A stretch of 64,000 nucleotides of DNA from Boesenbergia rotunda (Eukaryota; Streptophyta; Magnoliopsida; Zingiberales; Zingiberaceae): the NCBI GenBank assembly GCA_024364735.1, contig JAGFNQ010001187.1:160259-224258 (forward strand), written 5' to 3'. Below, one piece after another: positions 22,941 through 36,127 of the stretch (the first letter of the stretch is position 1; each line of letters begins with the position of its first letter). The position numbers and the translations under genes were made by a program. Under the pieces are notes generated by a model. It was given only the letters and a program-made list of their open reading frames with translations, did not search any database and was not told the origin of the DNA.

Positions 22941-24960
22941 ACGACCTCGGGCCTGATATCCTTTTGATGGAACCGCTTGGGTTTAGCTTGGCGGGTTTCC
23001 TAAGCGAACACGGGGTCGAACATGGAGACCTCTCCATGTCTATGGATTAAAAATTTAATCCAAATGGAGACCTATCCCTCAAACAACCATCTCGTCATCG
23101 TATCAATCGGTTCGAGTTACAACTTAGCCAATCTCAAAGATCGAGCCTTGTAACTCGCCTAACCAATCGACTGCGGAAAAAGACGACGAGCGGATCGCCA
23201 ATTTTGTGTTTATCTTCGGGGTCCATGACTTAATTAATTATCAATATTAATTATCAAATAATTAAACCATGACAATTAATTAAGAATACACATGCGATAA
23301 CAATATATCACATAAAATGATAGAGAAAACAAAGAGGAGTCAAAGAGAGATATACCTCGTCTTTTACCTCGTAATTTTCTACCGTATGACCCTCCCCTCT
23401 TGAACGTCGTGTGGGCGACGAGCTACCAAGACGCGAAGTCACCAAGGCACGAACTTCTCCACCCTAGCTTGGTCGAACCCCTAGGGGAGAGAAACAATTG
23501 GTCTTCTCCTTCTTCCAACACTCTTGCGCCAAAAGCCCTAGGAGCTAGGGTTCCGACCACCACCACCTCCCTCCACCTCACTACCACCCGCCAAAGGAGA
23601 AAGAACAAGACTCTCTCCTTGCCCTAGCAAACCCTAAGGAGGGAGGAGGGAGGAGGGAAGAGGAAGAAGTTCTTCTTCCTACCTCTTACTTGCGTTGGCT
23701 GCCACCTCGCCAAGAAGAGCACCGCCGACGACCTCCCGGCTCCTTCCTTGCTCCACCAACTTCTATTCCATCTTCATGGAAAAACCACCCAAGAAATAAA
23801 AGAGTGAATGAAGAGGATGAAGAAGAACCCCAAGCCGCACACTTCCTCTTCCCCTTGCTTCTCACCGGCGCCGAGCAACTTGGTTGCACCGCCGGCTGCG
23901 CCTCCTCCTCCTCGCTTTCCTTGATGTCATGCCCTTGAGGATGATGAGAGGGAGAGGAACCAGGGAAGAGGAAGGGTAAACCCTCACTAAGACCTTCGCT
24001 TTCCTCCTTGCTTCTCGCCGGCGCCACCAAGGTCCAAGAACCCTAGGAGAGAGAGAGGTTTAAGAGAAGAGAAATTAGGTTAATACTTGGTTCATTAGCC
24101 TTGGTTTCATGACTCCTATGGGATATTTATAGGGCTACGATAGGGACCATGAGGAGGAGTTGGGTCTTGGCCCGCTAATGGATCCAAATCCGATCAATTA
24201 ATGGAGATCCATTCCACTAAATGATCCCCATTGAACTTCCTCACCAACCCCCATATTTTTATATGAACTCCACCTATTATGAGCACATCCATCTCTCCGT
24301 GTTTAAGATATCGAATGCCCATTGATTAATTTAAATTACTGTCAATATTAATTAATCAACCTCTTGATCCTTGACTAGTATCACTCAACCTTTTCATCAT
24401 GTTGGACCATAGTTCACTTGCAAGATTTAACATGATAAACCTTATGAGCTCATCAAGGGGCATCATCATCCCGACTTACTAGGACATGGATTCCCTCAAT
24501 AATTAACGGCACATCATGTACATAATATTATTTCCCAAGTTACTTGCCTATCGATTTAACAGAATAAATCTCGCCCATTGATAAATCAAAGAAATAGTAA
24601 TTAAATACACATGCTCGTTATTATATCAGGATTTAGAATTGTACTCCATAATAAAATCAAGGTCTAATCCAATTATAAAAAAGTATAAATTGGATGACCT
24701 CTATTTTGGTCCTGCTCAATGCACACAAAGCGCACTAGTATAATTATATGGTTAAGACAAACCACACCTAATTACACTACAACCATCCCGATAGTTTGTC
24801 CAACTCCATCTCGATTGTGAGCCTCTTACTTATACTCTGCAAGGAACTGATAACATGATCTTCTGTGTGTCACTATACACCATGTTATCTACAATGCAAA
24901 GTATCAGACATTTTGTGCATATACTAACATAAACATGCAACCTGTGATTCTGTGATTCTC
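22940..24960 (-). repeat. LTR-like sequence with minus-strand promoter
   Basis: A TATA box on the minus strand (CCTATAAATATCCC, about 24137-24124) is followed by a leader with 'CTCTCTCTC' and a GC-rich pseudo-coding stretch, with an AT-rich upstream region. The layout U3-TATA-R-U5 resembles a long Copia LTR. No PBS, purine tract or target duplication was identified, so it may be a solo LTR, a fragment, or another repeat. Confidence 0.35.
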
Positions 24961-25019
24961 TTTCAAAATGTAGATGTTTTATACAAAAGCAAGGTTTTTA
25001 GTATACATCCTAATACCTT

Positions 25020-25135
25020 TGATACCAAGCTCGAGGAGGGCCTGATATCTTACCATATCAGGCCTGAGGAGGGCCTGAAATCAAAGCATTTTAGGCCCTG
25101 ATTTCAGGCCCTTGGAGGGCCTGATATCCTTGTTT
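25020..25135. repeat. left cluster of 'GGCCTGAAATC' motifs (possible MULE terminal region)
   Basis: Six or so copies of GGGCCTGATATC / GGCCTGAAATC / ATTTCAGGCCC occur within 115 bases, about 140 bases upstream of the transposase frame. Similar clusters flank the Ulp1-like gene on the other side. Exact element ends were not found. Confidence 0.5.
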
Positions 25136-25271
25136 ATTTTTTAAATTATTGAAACACTTAAATATCAATTTAAAAGTTTGCCAAATTTAATTGTAATTTA
25201 TTTTTCAGGGATGATAATGTTGTTGACGAAATTTTTCTGAGTTATAGAATACTCTTGATGATAATGCTGTC

Positions 25272-27345
25272 ATGGGGAATGGAGCAGAAATAGCCAGTAA
25301 TAATGTTGCATTATCTTCCGAGTACAGTGGTAATAGAATTACAAGAAATTTGACATTTGATCTAAATGAAAAAGTAAGTAATCTAGAAGATGAGTGTCTG
25401 AATTCTTCTACAAGACTTGTTGAATACTTTGAGCCAACCTGGAGTGAGGAGGAAGAACATGAAATCTGAAATGCAGATGAATTACAACCCAGTACAAGTG
25501 TACTAGAATTCCAAGCTGATGATATGCAAATTGAGCAATATGAATTTCCCCAAATCAGTACAGTGACTTAGAGGAGGAGTTTCCAATAGCTGATGATCCT
25601 TATATTTTGAATTCTCGATTGCTAGCTGGGCCAATTGGAGAGGCAGAGGCAAGAGATGAACATAAATTTTTTATGGGGCAGATTTTTCCATCTAGATAAG
25701 AATTCAAGAACGCACTTGTGAAACATACCATGGTTAAGCATATGAGATATAACCCAGTTGACACCCAAAAAAATAGAGTTTAAGCAGTGTACTTCAACCA
25801 ACCATGTACATGGAGAGTAGTTGCCCGGGGGAAGTAGAGTTCACTGTTACAAAATATGTAAAGGAACACCAATGTGGAATTGTTAGGGAAAGTGCTGATC
25901 ATCATACATGCTCTTCATCATTTGTTACATCTTTTTTTGAAGAGTAATTTCTTCATAATGAACAATACAAATCAAGTATGATTTATCAGATATTAAAGCT
26001 AGATTTGGAGTGACCATATCATACAGAAAAGCATACATAGCTAGGGAGAAAGCATTGAAAAAGATCGTCGGAGATTATGATAAGGCATATAGAGATCTTC
26101 CACAATATCTGCGTGAGTTAAGAGCTAGAGATCCTGAAACTTATGTAACACATACAGGAATGGTAACAATGAGTTCCAGCGGTGTTTTTGGGGTTTTGGT
26201 GCTTGTCAAAGGGTGTTCAGGTCTTATTTGCGTAAACTTATCAGAATTGATGTCACACATCTAAGAAGAAAGTATCCGGGTGTATTATTGATTGCTACAG
26301 CGATTGATAGTAATGACAATGTTCTCCCAGTTGCCTTTGGAATAGCTGAAGTTGAATATGGGTCTACATGAGAGTAGTTTTTGGAGCATACAAAGAGGTT
26401 CTCTGCTATCGATGAATAGTCAATGACCATAGACATCGTGGCATTATATCAGCAGTTAGAAAAGTGTACATAAACGCGCATCATGCTTTTTGTTGTCACC
26501 ACATGTCTTGTAATATGGTAACCGATACTGGAAGTAGAGCAGTTTTTGGTTTGTTTTGGGCAGCAGCACGAGCAAATACAACACTCCAATATGATCTCAT
26601 AATGTAATCAATGTTTGAAAAACATCTAGATGCCCATAAGTGGCTTCAGAACATTGACCCTAAAAGGTGGGCTAATGCACACTTTACTGGGAGAAGATAC
26701 AAAATGCTAACCACTAATTGTGTGGAGAGTTTAAATACTTTGTTCAAGACTACACGTGAACTTCCCATAAACAGGTTAATTGATAATACAAGAAGAAATG
26801 TAGCTCAATGGTTCTTTAATCGTAGAGAGGAAGTCTCAAAATAGTATGTTGCTTTGACACCTCATGATACAAAAGAAATAGATTCAAGGAGAGAGAAAGC
26901 TAGAAAATATAAGGTTCACCTGTACTCTCAATCAGAAATAGAAGTAGAGACATGGGGAACTTCATACATTGTTGATTTGGAAAAAAAATATTGTCAATAT
27001 GGGGAGCATCAGAATTCAGGACTCCCTTGCTCACATGCTATTGCCGTCATCATTCATCGGAACATGGATACATTCCCATATTGTGAACATTATTTTTATT
27101 CACAAAATTGGAATATCATTTACATATATCATATTTACCCTTGTCGAAGCAAGGAGTTTTGGCCTAGGGGCGTAAACAACATTATATTTCTATGTCCCCG
27201 TAGCCTTGTGCAGCCCGGTAGACAAAAGAAGGCACGGATTGAGTCGAGACATAATGGGAAGGTAAAACTTAAATGCAGTCGCTGCAAACAACTTGGTCAT
27301 AATTGAAGGACTTGTAGAATGCCGCCAACCCCAGGTTCTTGAGTT
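25272..27345 (+). pseudogene. MULE (MuDR-type) transposase, decayed
   Basis: An acidic N-terminal stretch (25272-25469) is followed by a MuDR-like 'FMGQIFPSR' region near 25670 and the transposase core. The core includes 'KYPGVLLIATAIDSNDNVLPVAFGIAE' (in two overlapping parts) near 26270-26350, then 'TNCVESLNTLFKTTRELP' near 26710. The SWIM zinc finger near 26990-27045 reads CQY...GLPCSHAI; the second Cys of the first pair is Tyr. A final zinc knuckle 'CSRCKQLGHN' is followed by a stop where the next residues should be. Many stops and frameshifts break the gene. MULE transposases cut and paste DNA via long inverted repeats. Confidence 0.75.
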
Positions 27346-28918
27346 ACTGGTATATATATGCAGGAATATTCTGCTTGAAGTATAAATTTTGTAAGCAGGA
27401 GAAATGAATGTATATATTTTGTATATAGTACAGTGATAGTATTGTAAAAAAACTAGTTGTGGTTAATGTTGTCACTTGAAGAGGTATTCCAATACTATGA
27501 TACATTTCACCTTGTCTAATTCAATGTAAGCAGAATATGATCATAGATCAGTCTGAAGTTCTTTGATTTCAGGCCCACATTGGGCTTGAAATAATTAGAT
27601 TTCAGGTCCTGAAGTTTGAAATCCTCTGATTTCAGACCCTCTGATTTCAGGCCTGAAGTCATATTATTTCAAGACCAACGTAGGGTTGAATAGCTCTGAT
27701 TTCAGGCCCTCTGATAACCCACTGATCTTTTATTTCAGGCCCTCTGTAAACCAAAATAGGAATATTCTTTTCTAAATATAAATATGTATAATATAAACAT
27801 ATAGAAATAAAAATTAGTGGTTATGGATGTTATATCTAAGAAAAAAATTTAATAAAAGATATTACAATAAAATTATAAATGTCAAAAAAAACTAATATAG
27901 ATAATAAGATATGAAGATAGATAATAAATAATTAAGATATATAATAAAATATAAGGATGAGCAAAATTAAAGAGATAAGGATGATTTACTAAAACAAGCT
28001 CTGATTCTGCATTGTTGCTGCATTGTTCTGTGTCAACTGATACGGTATGAGAACATAAATGGTATTTATTAAGACTAAGTTTGGACACCAAAAATATTAT
28101 CTCCTAGCTCAACTCTAATTAGTGATATCGAGTTTTGAGAAATCCAAATATTCTAGGTCCATCAGTGGGTTTCCACCGAAACCCACTGATGGACCTACAA
28201 AACTCCTATTGCAACAAATTCTGAAAAGATGAGTTCATGGTCTGTAAGGAATCCAATTTTGCTATGCATTGTCTATTTAGGTAGAATCCAGATGGAACCT
28301 TCTTGTTTCAAGTTTAAACAAATGTAAGTCTGTTTTGATCATACCTGAGTATTTCAATAAAATGAGAGGATTTTGTCACAACTTGTAGAATTATATAAAA
28401 GATTGCCCTATAAATAATTCATTTAATAAATCATGATGAAATATTATAAAAATATTTTTAAATTGAAAAAAATTAAGTCCACATTGGGCCTGATATCCCC
28501 AGATTTCATGCCCAACTTGGGCCTGAATATATATGAGTTTAGGCCCACGTTGGGCCCGAAATAAGTGGATTTCAGGCCAATTATAGGCCTAAAATAAGAT
28601 GATTTCAAGCCTAAAGTGAGCCTAAAATAAGATGATTTCAGGCCTAGCGTGGGCCTGAAATCAGATTATTTCAGACCTTCTGATAACCAAAAGCAAGGTT
28701 TCATATTACTGATTATATATACAACAATTACATATTATAGATTACAGATTACACAATAACATGGATCGAAAGCAATGTTCCATTGATTTCAAACGGATTA
28801 TATACAAAACAATTACAGATTACTAATTATATATATTATAACTACAAAAATATAATATTTGTCATAACAATTATAAATGCATTGTATCAACAAAACATAA
28901 TTACATATTACCCTTCTA
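27346..28918. other. non-coding MULE interior with motif clusters and one inverted hairpin repeat
   Basis: No gene is present. Two TTTCAGGCCC clusters lie at about 27560-27750 and 28470-28680. Between them, about 27990-28270 is an inverted copy of the unit repeated at 32.9-35.1 kb, including its hairpin at 28155-28196. Confidence 0.6.
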
Positions 28919-31658
28919 GATCTTGTCTGTCATAATTTTATATCGAACCTTAAGTCGATAAGGTTTCATTTTACTTTGGGTAAAAACTGTAGATTTCTGA
29001 AACACTATACTTTCAGCATAACGCATGAGAAAAAAAGCACAATCCACCCTAAAAAAACCAATATTTAAATTGTTGTTAGCATATTGCATAAACCATCAAA
29101 GATTATGTTTATTTGAAGCAAAATAAACAAGATCTTATGATCTGCATTGAGTGGGTCCTTGTACTTCAATTTTAGTAAAGTCTTTCCCCGATATAGAAAG
29201 CAATCCTTTATTCTATCTCGTGTAATATGACCAATTCATATTTTTGAAAAACGCCACCTACACACAAATGACATTAGTAAAATATATATATTTTATTAAA
29301 ACTACTTGTAATGTTTTATATATAAAATATAAAACTTACAGTTTTCTCAAATTTGGCTGTGTAGCCTTCTGTGGCGCCCAGAGAATTATAATGAAGAATA
29401 TTGCCTTCCTCAAGGTCTATCACCAACAGATGCCAATGATCATCTGTATTATTTATAGGACAAATGATATATCTAATTGGCTTGTCTGTATCAGTAGCAA
29501 CAATTTGTTCAAATACTTCGGCGTGCATCACATCAAATATTTCTATGTTTATTAAAATGGAAAAGTGTTAGTGGACTAAATCCTAGAAAAAAGCAACAAA
29601 ACAAGGTGCTTATTTACTTACATCTAACCCCACCCCACAGAATATGGAGGGTTGATATGGTGAGTTAGAGGTTTTTGCTTCATTTACTAAAATTGTCCAG
29701 TAAGTATTTATATAATCCCCAGTGGTGTAGTCATCCCAATCAAATATAGTCAAAAATGATTGCATGTCTAATAAGAAGGTCTCATTGGATCATACTAGAT
29801 TCACCGAAAACCTACATAAACAAATATTTTTGTAAATCAAATAACAAGGGATTGATTAAATTTTATTAATAAATGACAATAATTATCATTGTTTTACAAA
29901 AGTGACCAATCGCGATAACAACTAACTCACTTTAATTTACTAAGCGTTATTAATGTTTCTGCAATCTCTGCATCTTTATTCTTCTTAAAAAATGCCCTGG
30001 CATTCTTCAATATTTTGGTTTTGGCCTTTTGAACTTCTTTACTTTTAGCTGCTTGTTGATCAGATATTATTGTTTGCGTTGTGGTTTCTGACATTGATGG
30101 GGTAGGAGCCTCTTCATCTTCATCCTCATCGTCAACAATCTCTTTGCCTTTGGCTTTGCTCTCGTACGCTTGTTTTCTTTCAGTTCTCTTTCTTTTTGTT
30201 GGCAGTGGCTCAGCGTCAGCTGAGCCTTTGTTTTCCAATTGTTTTTTGAGCCTCCGGATTCTCTTATCAGCAGTCTCTATGATGTTGTCACTTGCAGATA
30301 ATAATTTTTGCCGATAACATCTTTCTCTTTAAGCTCGGAATACTTCTCAGCAATTATTATATCCTTCTCACTTATGGCGGTTGCCATATCATTTTTAACA
30401 TCCTCCAAACCTTTAAGAGCAATAGATAATTATTGTTGCAACGTATCAATTTGTTCTTACTTTTCCATACACTGATTGCAACCTTCCATATCTAAGGCCT
30501 GTAGGCTTCCTTCTGTTGTTTGCTGTAATACCTCAAACTGTACCTCAAGTGCTTGAGTTGGAGGAGAGTAGTGAGATACCAAATCCAGCTCTAACTCTTC
30601 TAGAATTAAATCAACAATAATTTTATGTGGACCCAAATGATCTATCATCTTTTTTACTATGTCAACATGATACTTAGGTCAACTCCACCGAAGGATTCTT
30701 GACAATCTATCAGGATGTTCTGGAGCAGCAATACTAATATGTTCACTCACCCATACCTGCAAAATGATTAGATTGAGTAAATAATATCCATCAAAAAATA
30801 TATGAGCAGCTATATGCACTCTAACTTACAGCCAAAATATTTGGAAATCCCTTGAGTAAGAGAGCCTTGGCCGTTTGGGTTGAATCATCTACATGTGGTC
30901 TTTGCCTCAACGTAACCTCCTTTCCAATAGCTTCCAACTAAGGAGCCATGAAATTGTACACGACATTGCACCAATTATAGGTAGCTAGGTTGTCAAAATC
31001 ATCTACGTAGTCAATCAGTGAGAGCACAGGAATGCTAACTATGTTGCTAGTACCACAAAATAAAACAGTAGCAAAAAAATACAGTAGATAAAACTGACAG
31101 TAGAGTTTATCATTGGATCTAGACTTCATTATGAGTTTCTCCAAATGCTTGGCAGAACAACCTGACTCTTTGAAATACTGCTTGTACAGTGGGCTGGAGG
31201 CCTCGTTTAAATCAAGTTGGATTATCTCTCTAGTGTCGGGTAGCCCCAGAATCATTGATATATCAACCTTTGTGAATTTGAGTTTTTTCCCATGGAAGAT
31301 AAAGCTTTGTTCTTGTTGATCCCAATTATCGAACATATTCTTGACCCGGGGTCTTCCACAAAAACTATTTGGGAGGTCAAGGACCCAAGAAAAGGGTGTC
31401 TCGAATCAACTGTTCTTGTGCTGCTATCGGTTGAATAGAATCAATAAAATTTCTGAAATGGCAAAGGCTACTTTTCCAGTTTATTCTTTTACTTCGTCCT
31501 TTGTTGACAAAACTTGTATAATCGTAAAGTATTTTACTTTTTTCTAGTGTCAACTGTCTTTTTTTACTTTGACCAACACCTTGCTATTTAGTCGATTTTT
31601 TTGGAGCGCCTTGCTTTGATAACGATTTAGTTGGAGCCATCCCGAACATAGCAACCAT
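28919..31658 (-). pseudogene. MULE-associated DUF1985/Ulp1-type cysteine protease gene
   Basis: ATG at 31658; the first exon carries a DUF1985-like domain ('KFTKVDISMILGLPD' near 31270) with one in-frame TAG and a frame break. Then comes a low-complexity Lys/Glu/Asp coiled region (30238-29927). The C48 (Ulp1) peptidase follows: 'NNTDDHWHLLVIDL' and 'LHYNSLG' in 29531-29340, and the catalytic-Cys block 'VDCAFFLMRYAES' in the last exon (29048-28919). Asn replaces the usual Asp after the catalytic His. Introns have proper donors (GTAAGT at 30828 and 29339). Ulp1-like proteases process SUMO; MULEs carrying them on the strand opposite the transposase are known in plants. The gene is probably dead. 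Confidence 0.7.
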
Positions 31659-32930
31659 CAAACAGCAATGACACAGAAACAAATTTAACATTTATATTTC
31701 GTAGATAAAGGACCTGCTCAGATTCGGTCAGTCACTAAAGACAATCGCTAACCCTAGGTGAAAAGCCAATAGTGAAATCAAAAACTAAATATTACGGTAC
31801 GTACAATCCCACTAGTCTGATGACGATGATGTTAACCACACGACTCCAATGGAGGAAAACACGGTACCTTCAATTGCGAAGAAAACAGGAGGAAGAAGAC
31901 GATTGCTAACCACAAGGCTCCGGAGGACGCTATAAACCTCGCTCAATATTGGGTCTGATATAAGAGGATTTCAGACCCTACCCGGGGCTTATTTCTTATA
32001 TCTATTATTTTTTTATTTGAATTATATTTATTAAGTGAATCTAATTTATACTATATTTTATTTGGGATTTATCATAATTTTCTTATCTTTATAAAATGTA
32101 TAAAAATATTTACTCTATAAAAATATTTTTAACTAGGGATTTTATTTTCTTTTTATTTATTATGTATTTATCTCTATAAAAAAATTTGTAAATTTAAACT
32201 TGAGGCCCAATGGGGACTTTTATTATATATTTTATTATTTCAAATTTAAAATTTTTTTATATTTGAATTATAGATTTTTGTGTTGTCCAAACTTATATTT
32301 TGCAATTCTTTGTTCATATCTTTATTTTTCACTTATAGTTTAGCAGAGGGTCTGAAATCAGAGGATTTCATGCCCACATTTGGCCTGAAATCAGAGAACA
32401 TCAGGCCCAATGGGGACTCAAATTTTTTCAAATTTAAAATATAATTTATTATCTATCTTAATTATTTTGTAAATCAAATATATATGGTGTGGGTCCTTAG
32501 CAGAGGGTGCTTGAAATCAGAGCTATTTTAATTAGCAGAGGGTCTGAAATCAAATATATGTGGTGTTTAAACTTATTTATATCTTCATGTTTATTTATAA
32601 TTTGGAAAAGAATACCATGTATAACCACTAATTTTTTAATATCAAAGGCTCTAAACTTATTTTTAATATCATTTATTTTGATTTCATAGATATAACATTT
32701 AGGGCCACTAATTTTTATTTATATATATTTATATTATACATATTTATTTATAATTTGAAAAAGTCTAACCTTATTTTGGTTTATAGAGGGCTTGAAATTA
32801 TATGATTTCAGGCTCACATTGGGCCTGAAGTTTTCTGATTTCAGGCCCAAGTTGGGCTTGAAATCAGAGATATTCAGGCCCAAGTTGGGTCTGAAATCAT
32901 CTTTTCTCCAAATTTGATATCATTAGTTAG
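31659..32930. other. right flank of the MULE: 5' leader of Ulp1-like gene and motif clusters
   Basis: No gene. Motif clusters of GGCCTGAAATC / TTTCAGGCCC lie at about 31945-31985, 32340-32410 and 32780-32900. The rest is very AT-rich. Confidence 0.5.
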
Positions 32931-35110
32931 ATTTTAGCTAGGAGATGGTATTTCTGATATCCAAACTTAGTCCTAATGAATATCAATTATTTTCTCATAC
33001 CGTATCAGTTGGCACAGAACAATGCAGCAACTGGAGTTGAATAAACAACACACAATTATTTTTCTTAACATACAATTATATACATGTGACAAAATTATAC
33101 ACAATTGTTTTTTTTACAACTGCATAGGATGTTTTTTACAACAATACAATGGACAATCAGATGACTTCGGGCCCAACTTAGATTCTATATTCTTTTCCTA
33201 TTTTAAAAATATTTTTTATAATATTAAATCATGATTTATTATATTAATTATTTATAGGCTAATATTTTATGTAATTGTACAAGTTGTGACAAAATCCTCT
33301 CATTTTACTGAATTACTCAGGTATTATCAACACAGGCTTATAGTTGTTTAAACTTGAAACAAGTTTATTAAATGTATCGCAGATAACATCTAGATACTAC
33401 CTAAATACACAATGCATAACAAAATTTGATTTCTTGCAGACCATGAACTCATATTTTTAGATTTTGTTGCAATAGGACTTTTGCAGGTCCATCAGTGGGG
33501 TTCGGTGGAAACCTACTGATGGACCTAGGATACTTGAATTTCTTCATACTCGATATCACTAGTTAGAGTTTAATTAGGAGATGGTATTTCTGGTGTCCAA
33601 ACTTAGTCCTAATCAATATCAGTTATGTTCTCATACCGTATCAGTTGGCACAGAAAGATGTAGTTGTATTTATTAGATATAACATCTATACAACTAAAAA
33701 TTATTTGTATATATTTATATATTACATATTTCTTTATAATTTGTAAAAGAATATTCCTATTTTGATTTGCAGAGGACCTGAAATTAGAGGGGTTTTAGGG
33801 TTAGTAGAGGGCTTGAAATCAGACTTGTTTCGGCCCACGTTGGGCCTGAAATCATTTCAGGCCCAACGTAGGCTTGAAATCAAATGACTTCAGGCCCAAC
33901 GTGAGCCTGAAATCAGAGTACTTCAGGCCCAACATGGATTCTATATTTTTTTTTCTACTTTAAAAATATTTTTTATAATATTAAATCATGATTTATTAAA
34001 TTAATTATTTATAAGCTAATATTTTATATAATTGTACAAGTTGTGACAAAATCCTCTCATTTTATTGAATTTCTCAAGTATCAAGACAGGCTTACATTTC
34101 TTTAAATTTGAAATAAGTTTAAATGTATCGTAGACAACATTTGGATACTATCTAAATATATAATGCATAACAAAATTTGATTCCTTGCAGAACATGAACT
34201 CATAATTTGAGAATTTGTTGCAATAGGATTTTTGTAGGTCCATCAATGGGTTTCGGTGGAAATCCACTGATGGACCTAGGATACTTAGATTTCTCCATAC
34301 TCGATATCACTAGTTAGATTTTAGCTAGGAGATGGTATTTTTGGTGTCCAAACTTAGTCCTAATCAATATTAGTTATGTTCTCATACCGTATCAGTTGGC
34401 ACAGAAAGATGCAGTTGTATTTATTAGATATAATATCTATACAACTAAAAATTATTTGTATATGTTTATATATTACATATTTCTTTATAATTTGTAAAAG
34501 AATATTCCTATTTTGGTTTGTAGAGGAGCTGAAATTAAAGGGTTAGCAGAGGGTCTGAAATCAGACCTGTTTAGACCCATGTTGGGTCTGAAATCATTTG
34601 ATTGCAGGCACAACGTGGATTCCATATTTTTTCCTATTTTAAAAATATTATTTATAATATTAAATCATGATTTATTAAATTAATTATTTATAGGCTAATA
34701 TTTTATATAATTATACAAGTTGTGACAAAATCCTCTCATTTTATTGAATTACTCAGGTATTATCAACACAGGCTTACAGTTGTTTAAACTTGAAACAAGT
34801 TTATTAAATGTATCGTAGACAACATCTGGATACTACCTAAATACACAATGCATAGCAAAATTCGATTCCTTGCAGACCATGAACTCATATTTTCAGAATT
34901 TGTTGCAATAGGACTTTTGTAGGTCCATTAGTGGGTTTCGGTGGAAACCCACTGATGGACTTAGGATACTTAGATTTCTCCATACTCGATATCACTAGTT
35001 AGAGTTTAGCTAGGAGATGATATTTCTGGTGTCCAAACTTAGTCCTAATCAATATCAATTATGTTTTCATACCGTATCAATTGGCACATAACATTGCAGC
35101 AACTGGAGTT
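32930..35110 (+). repeat. four head-to-tail repeats of 640-750 bp with a conserved hairpin
   Basis: The anchor CATACCGTATCAG starts at 32996, 33632, 34383 and 35068, giving spacings of 636, 751 and 685 bases. Units share 'AGCTAGGAGATGGTATTT', 'GTCCAAACTTAGTCCTAAT' and the palindrome GGTCCATCAGTGGGTTTC-GGTG-GAAACCCACTGATGGACC (in variant forms) at 33485-33526, 34236-34277 and 34921-34962. The first and last units share longer sequence after the anchor than the middle two do. The same unit occurs inverted near 28.1 kb. Confidence 0.8.
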
Positions 35111-35566
35111 GAATCAACAGAACACAATTATTTTTCTTAACATACAATTATATAGATGTGATAAAACTATACACAATTAATTTTTTTTTACAACAACATA
35201 GGATGTTTTTTACAACAACACATGAATATTTAATCTCATGTTTTACAACACATGTCCCTCAGAATATTAAGTGTGACATTAAATCTCATTTTCTCATGTC
35301 TCCTTGTTTGAAATTCATCTTCTCATCTTATAGGAGATATCGAACGTATTACATTAGAAAAAAGGCACAGTCCACGCTGAAAATAACATCAGTAATTTTG
35401 ATTTCCATCAGTGGGTTTATAAAATACTTTTCAATTTAAACTCATCCTCATTTACTTACCTATCTTCTTGTTGGGGACAATTTACTCTGACGGAGCCCCA
35501 TTTGTCCAAGGGATGATGACTTTGTAGATATGGATGAATAGTCGTAAGTTGCTTGCGAGTATATTG

Positions 35567-36127
35567 TGTTGGAGCAATTGACCCAAGTATGATCTAGAGG
35601 ATCATGAGTTTTGATATGTGTGTCAATATGAGTAAGTTAGGGGTTGTTGTTGTTCTAATATGTGTATGTGAGTGTGCAGGTTTGTAGGTACACATAGACT
35701 TGGTTGGATGCCTTTAGGTGAAGGGTGGCATGGAGGCAAGTTGTTGGCTTGCATGCACATCCAAGGGACCATAGACAGAGCAAGGACGATGAGACGAGGG
35801 AAGCGGACTTTGAGGCGTACGTGAAGGATAGCATGGAGGCAAGCCACGGGCTTGTGTGCATATCTGAGGGACGAGGGCCAAAGTCGAAGAGGGCTTGAAG
35901 GCAACAGATCGAGGCTGCTGGAGCAGAGACGATGAGCCGAGAGATGCGGACTTCGAGGCATGCGTAAAGGATGACATGGAGGCAAGCCGAGGGCTTGCGT
36001 GCGCATCTGAGGGACGGGAGTCGAAGATGAAGAGGGCGTGAAGGCAACAAATCGAGACTGCTGATTGAAGAATCAACCAGGTCGTGAGGGTCCGAGTGTG
36101 AGTGTTTGTACTCGGGAACTAAGTCGG
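35567..36127 (+). repeat. truncated LTR of family D
   Basis: Begins TGTTGGAGCAATTG, like the LTR at 60403, and carries the same minisatellite built on 'GGCATGGAGGCAAGC' and 'GGCTTGCGTGCGCATC', here about three units. It is cut at 36127 by the start of a family E LTR. Overlapping frames across the minisatellite are repeat artefacts, not genes. Confidence 0.65.

Noticed and set aside
34236..34282. Hairpin followed by CTAG as a Helitron 3' end
   Set aside because: The stem is far longer than usual for Helitrons, and CTAG follows directly without the normal spacer; no Rep/helicase gene and no TC start.
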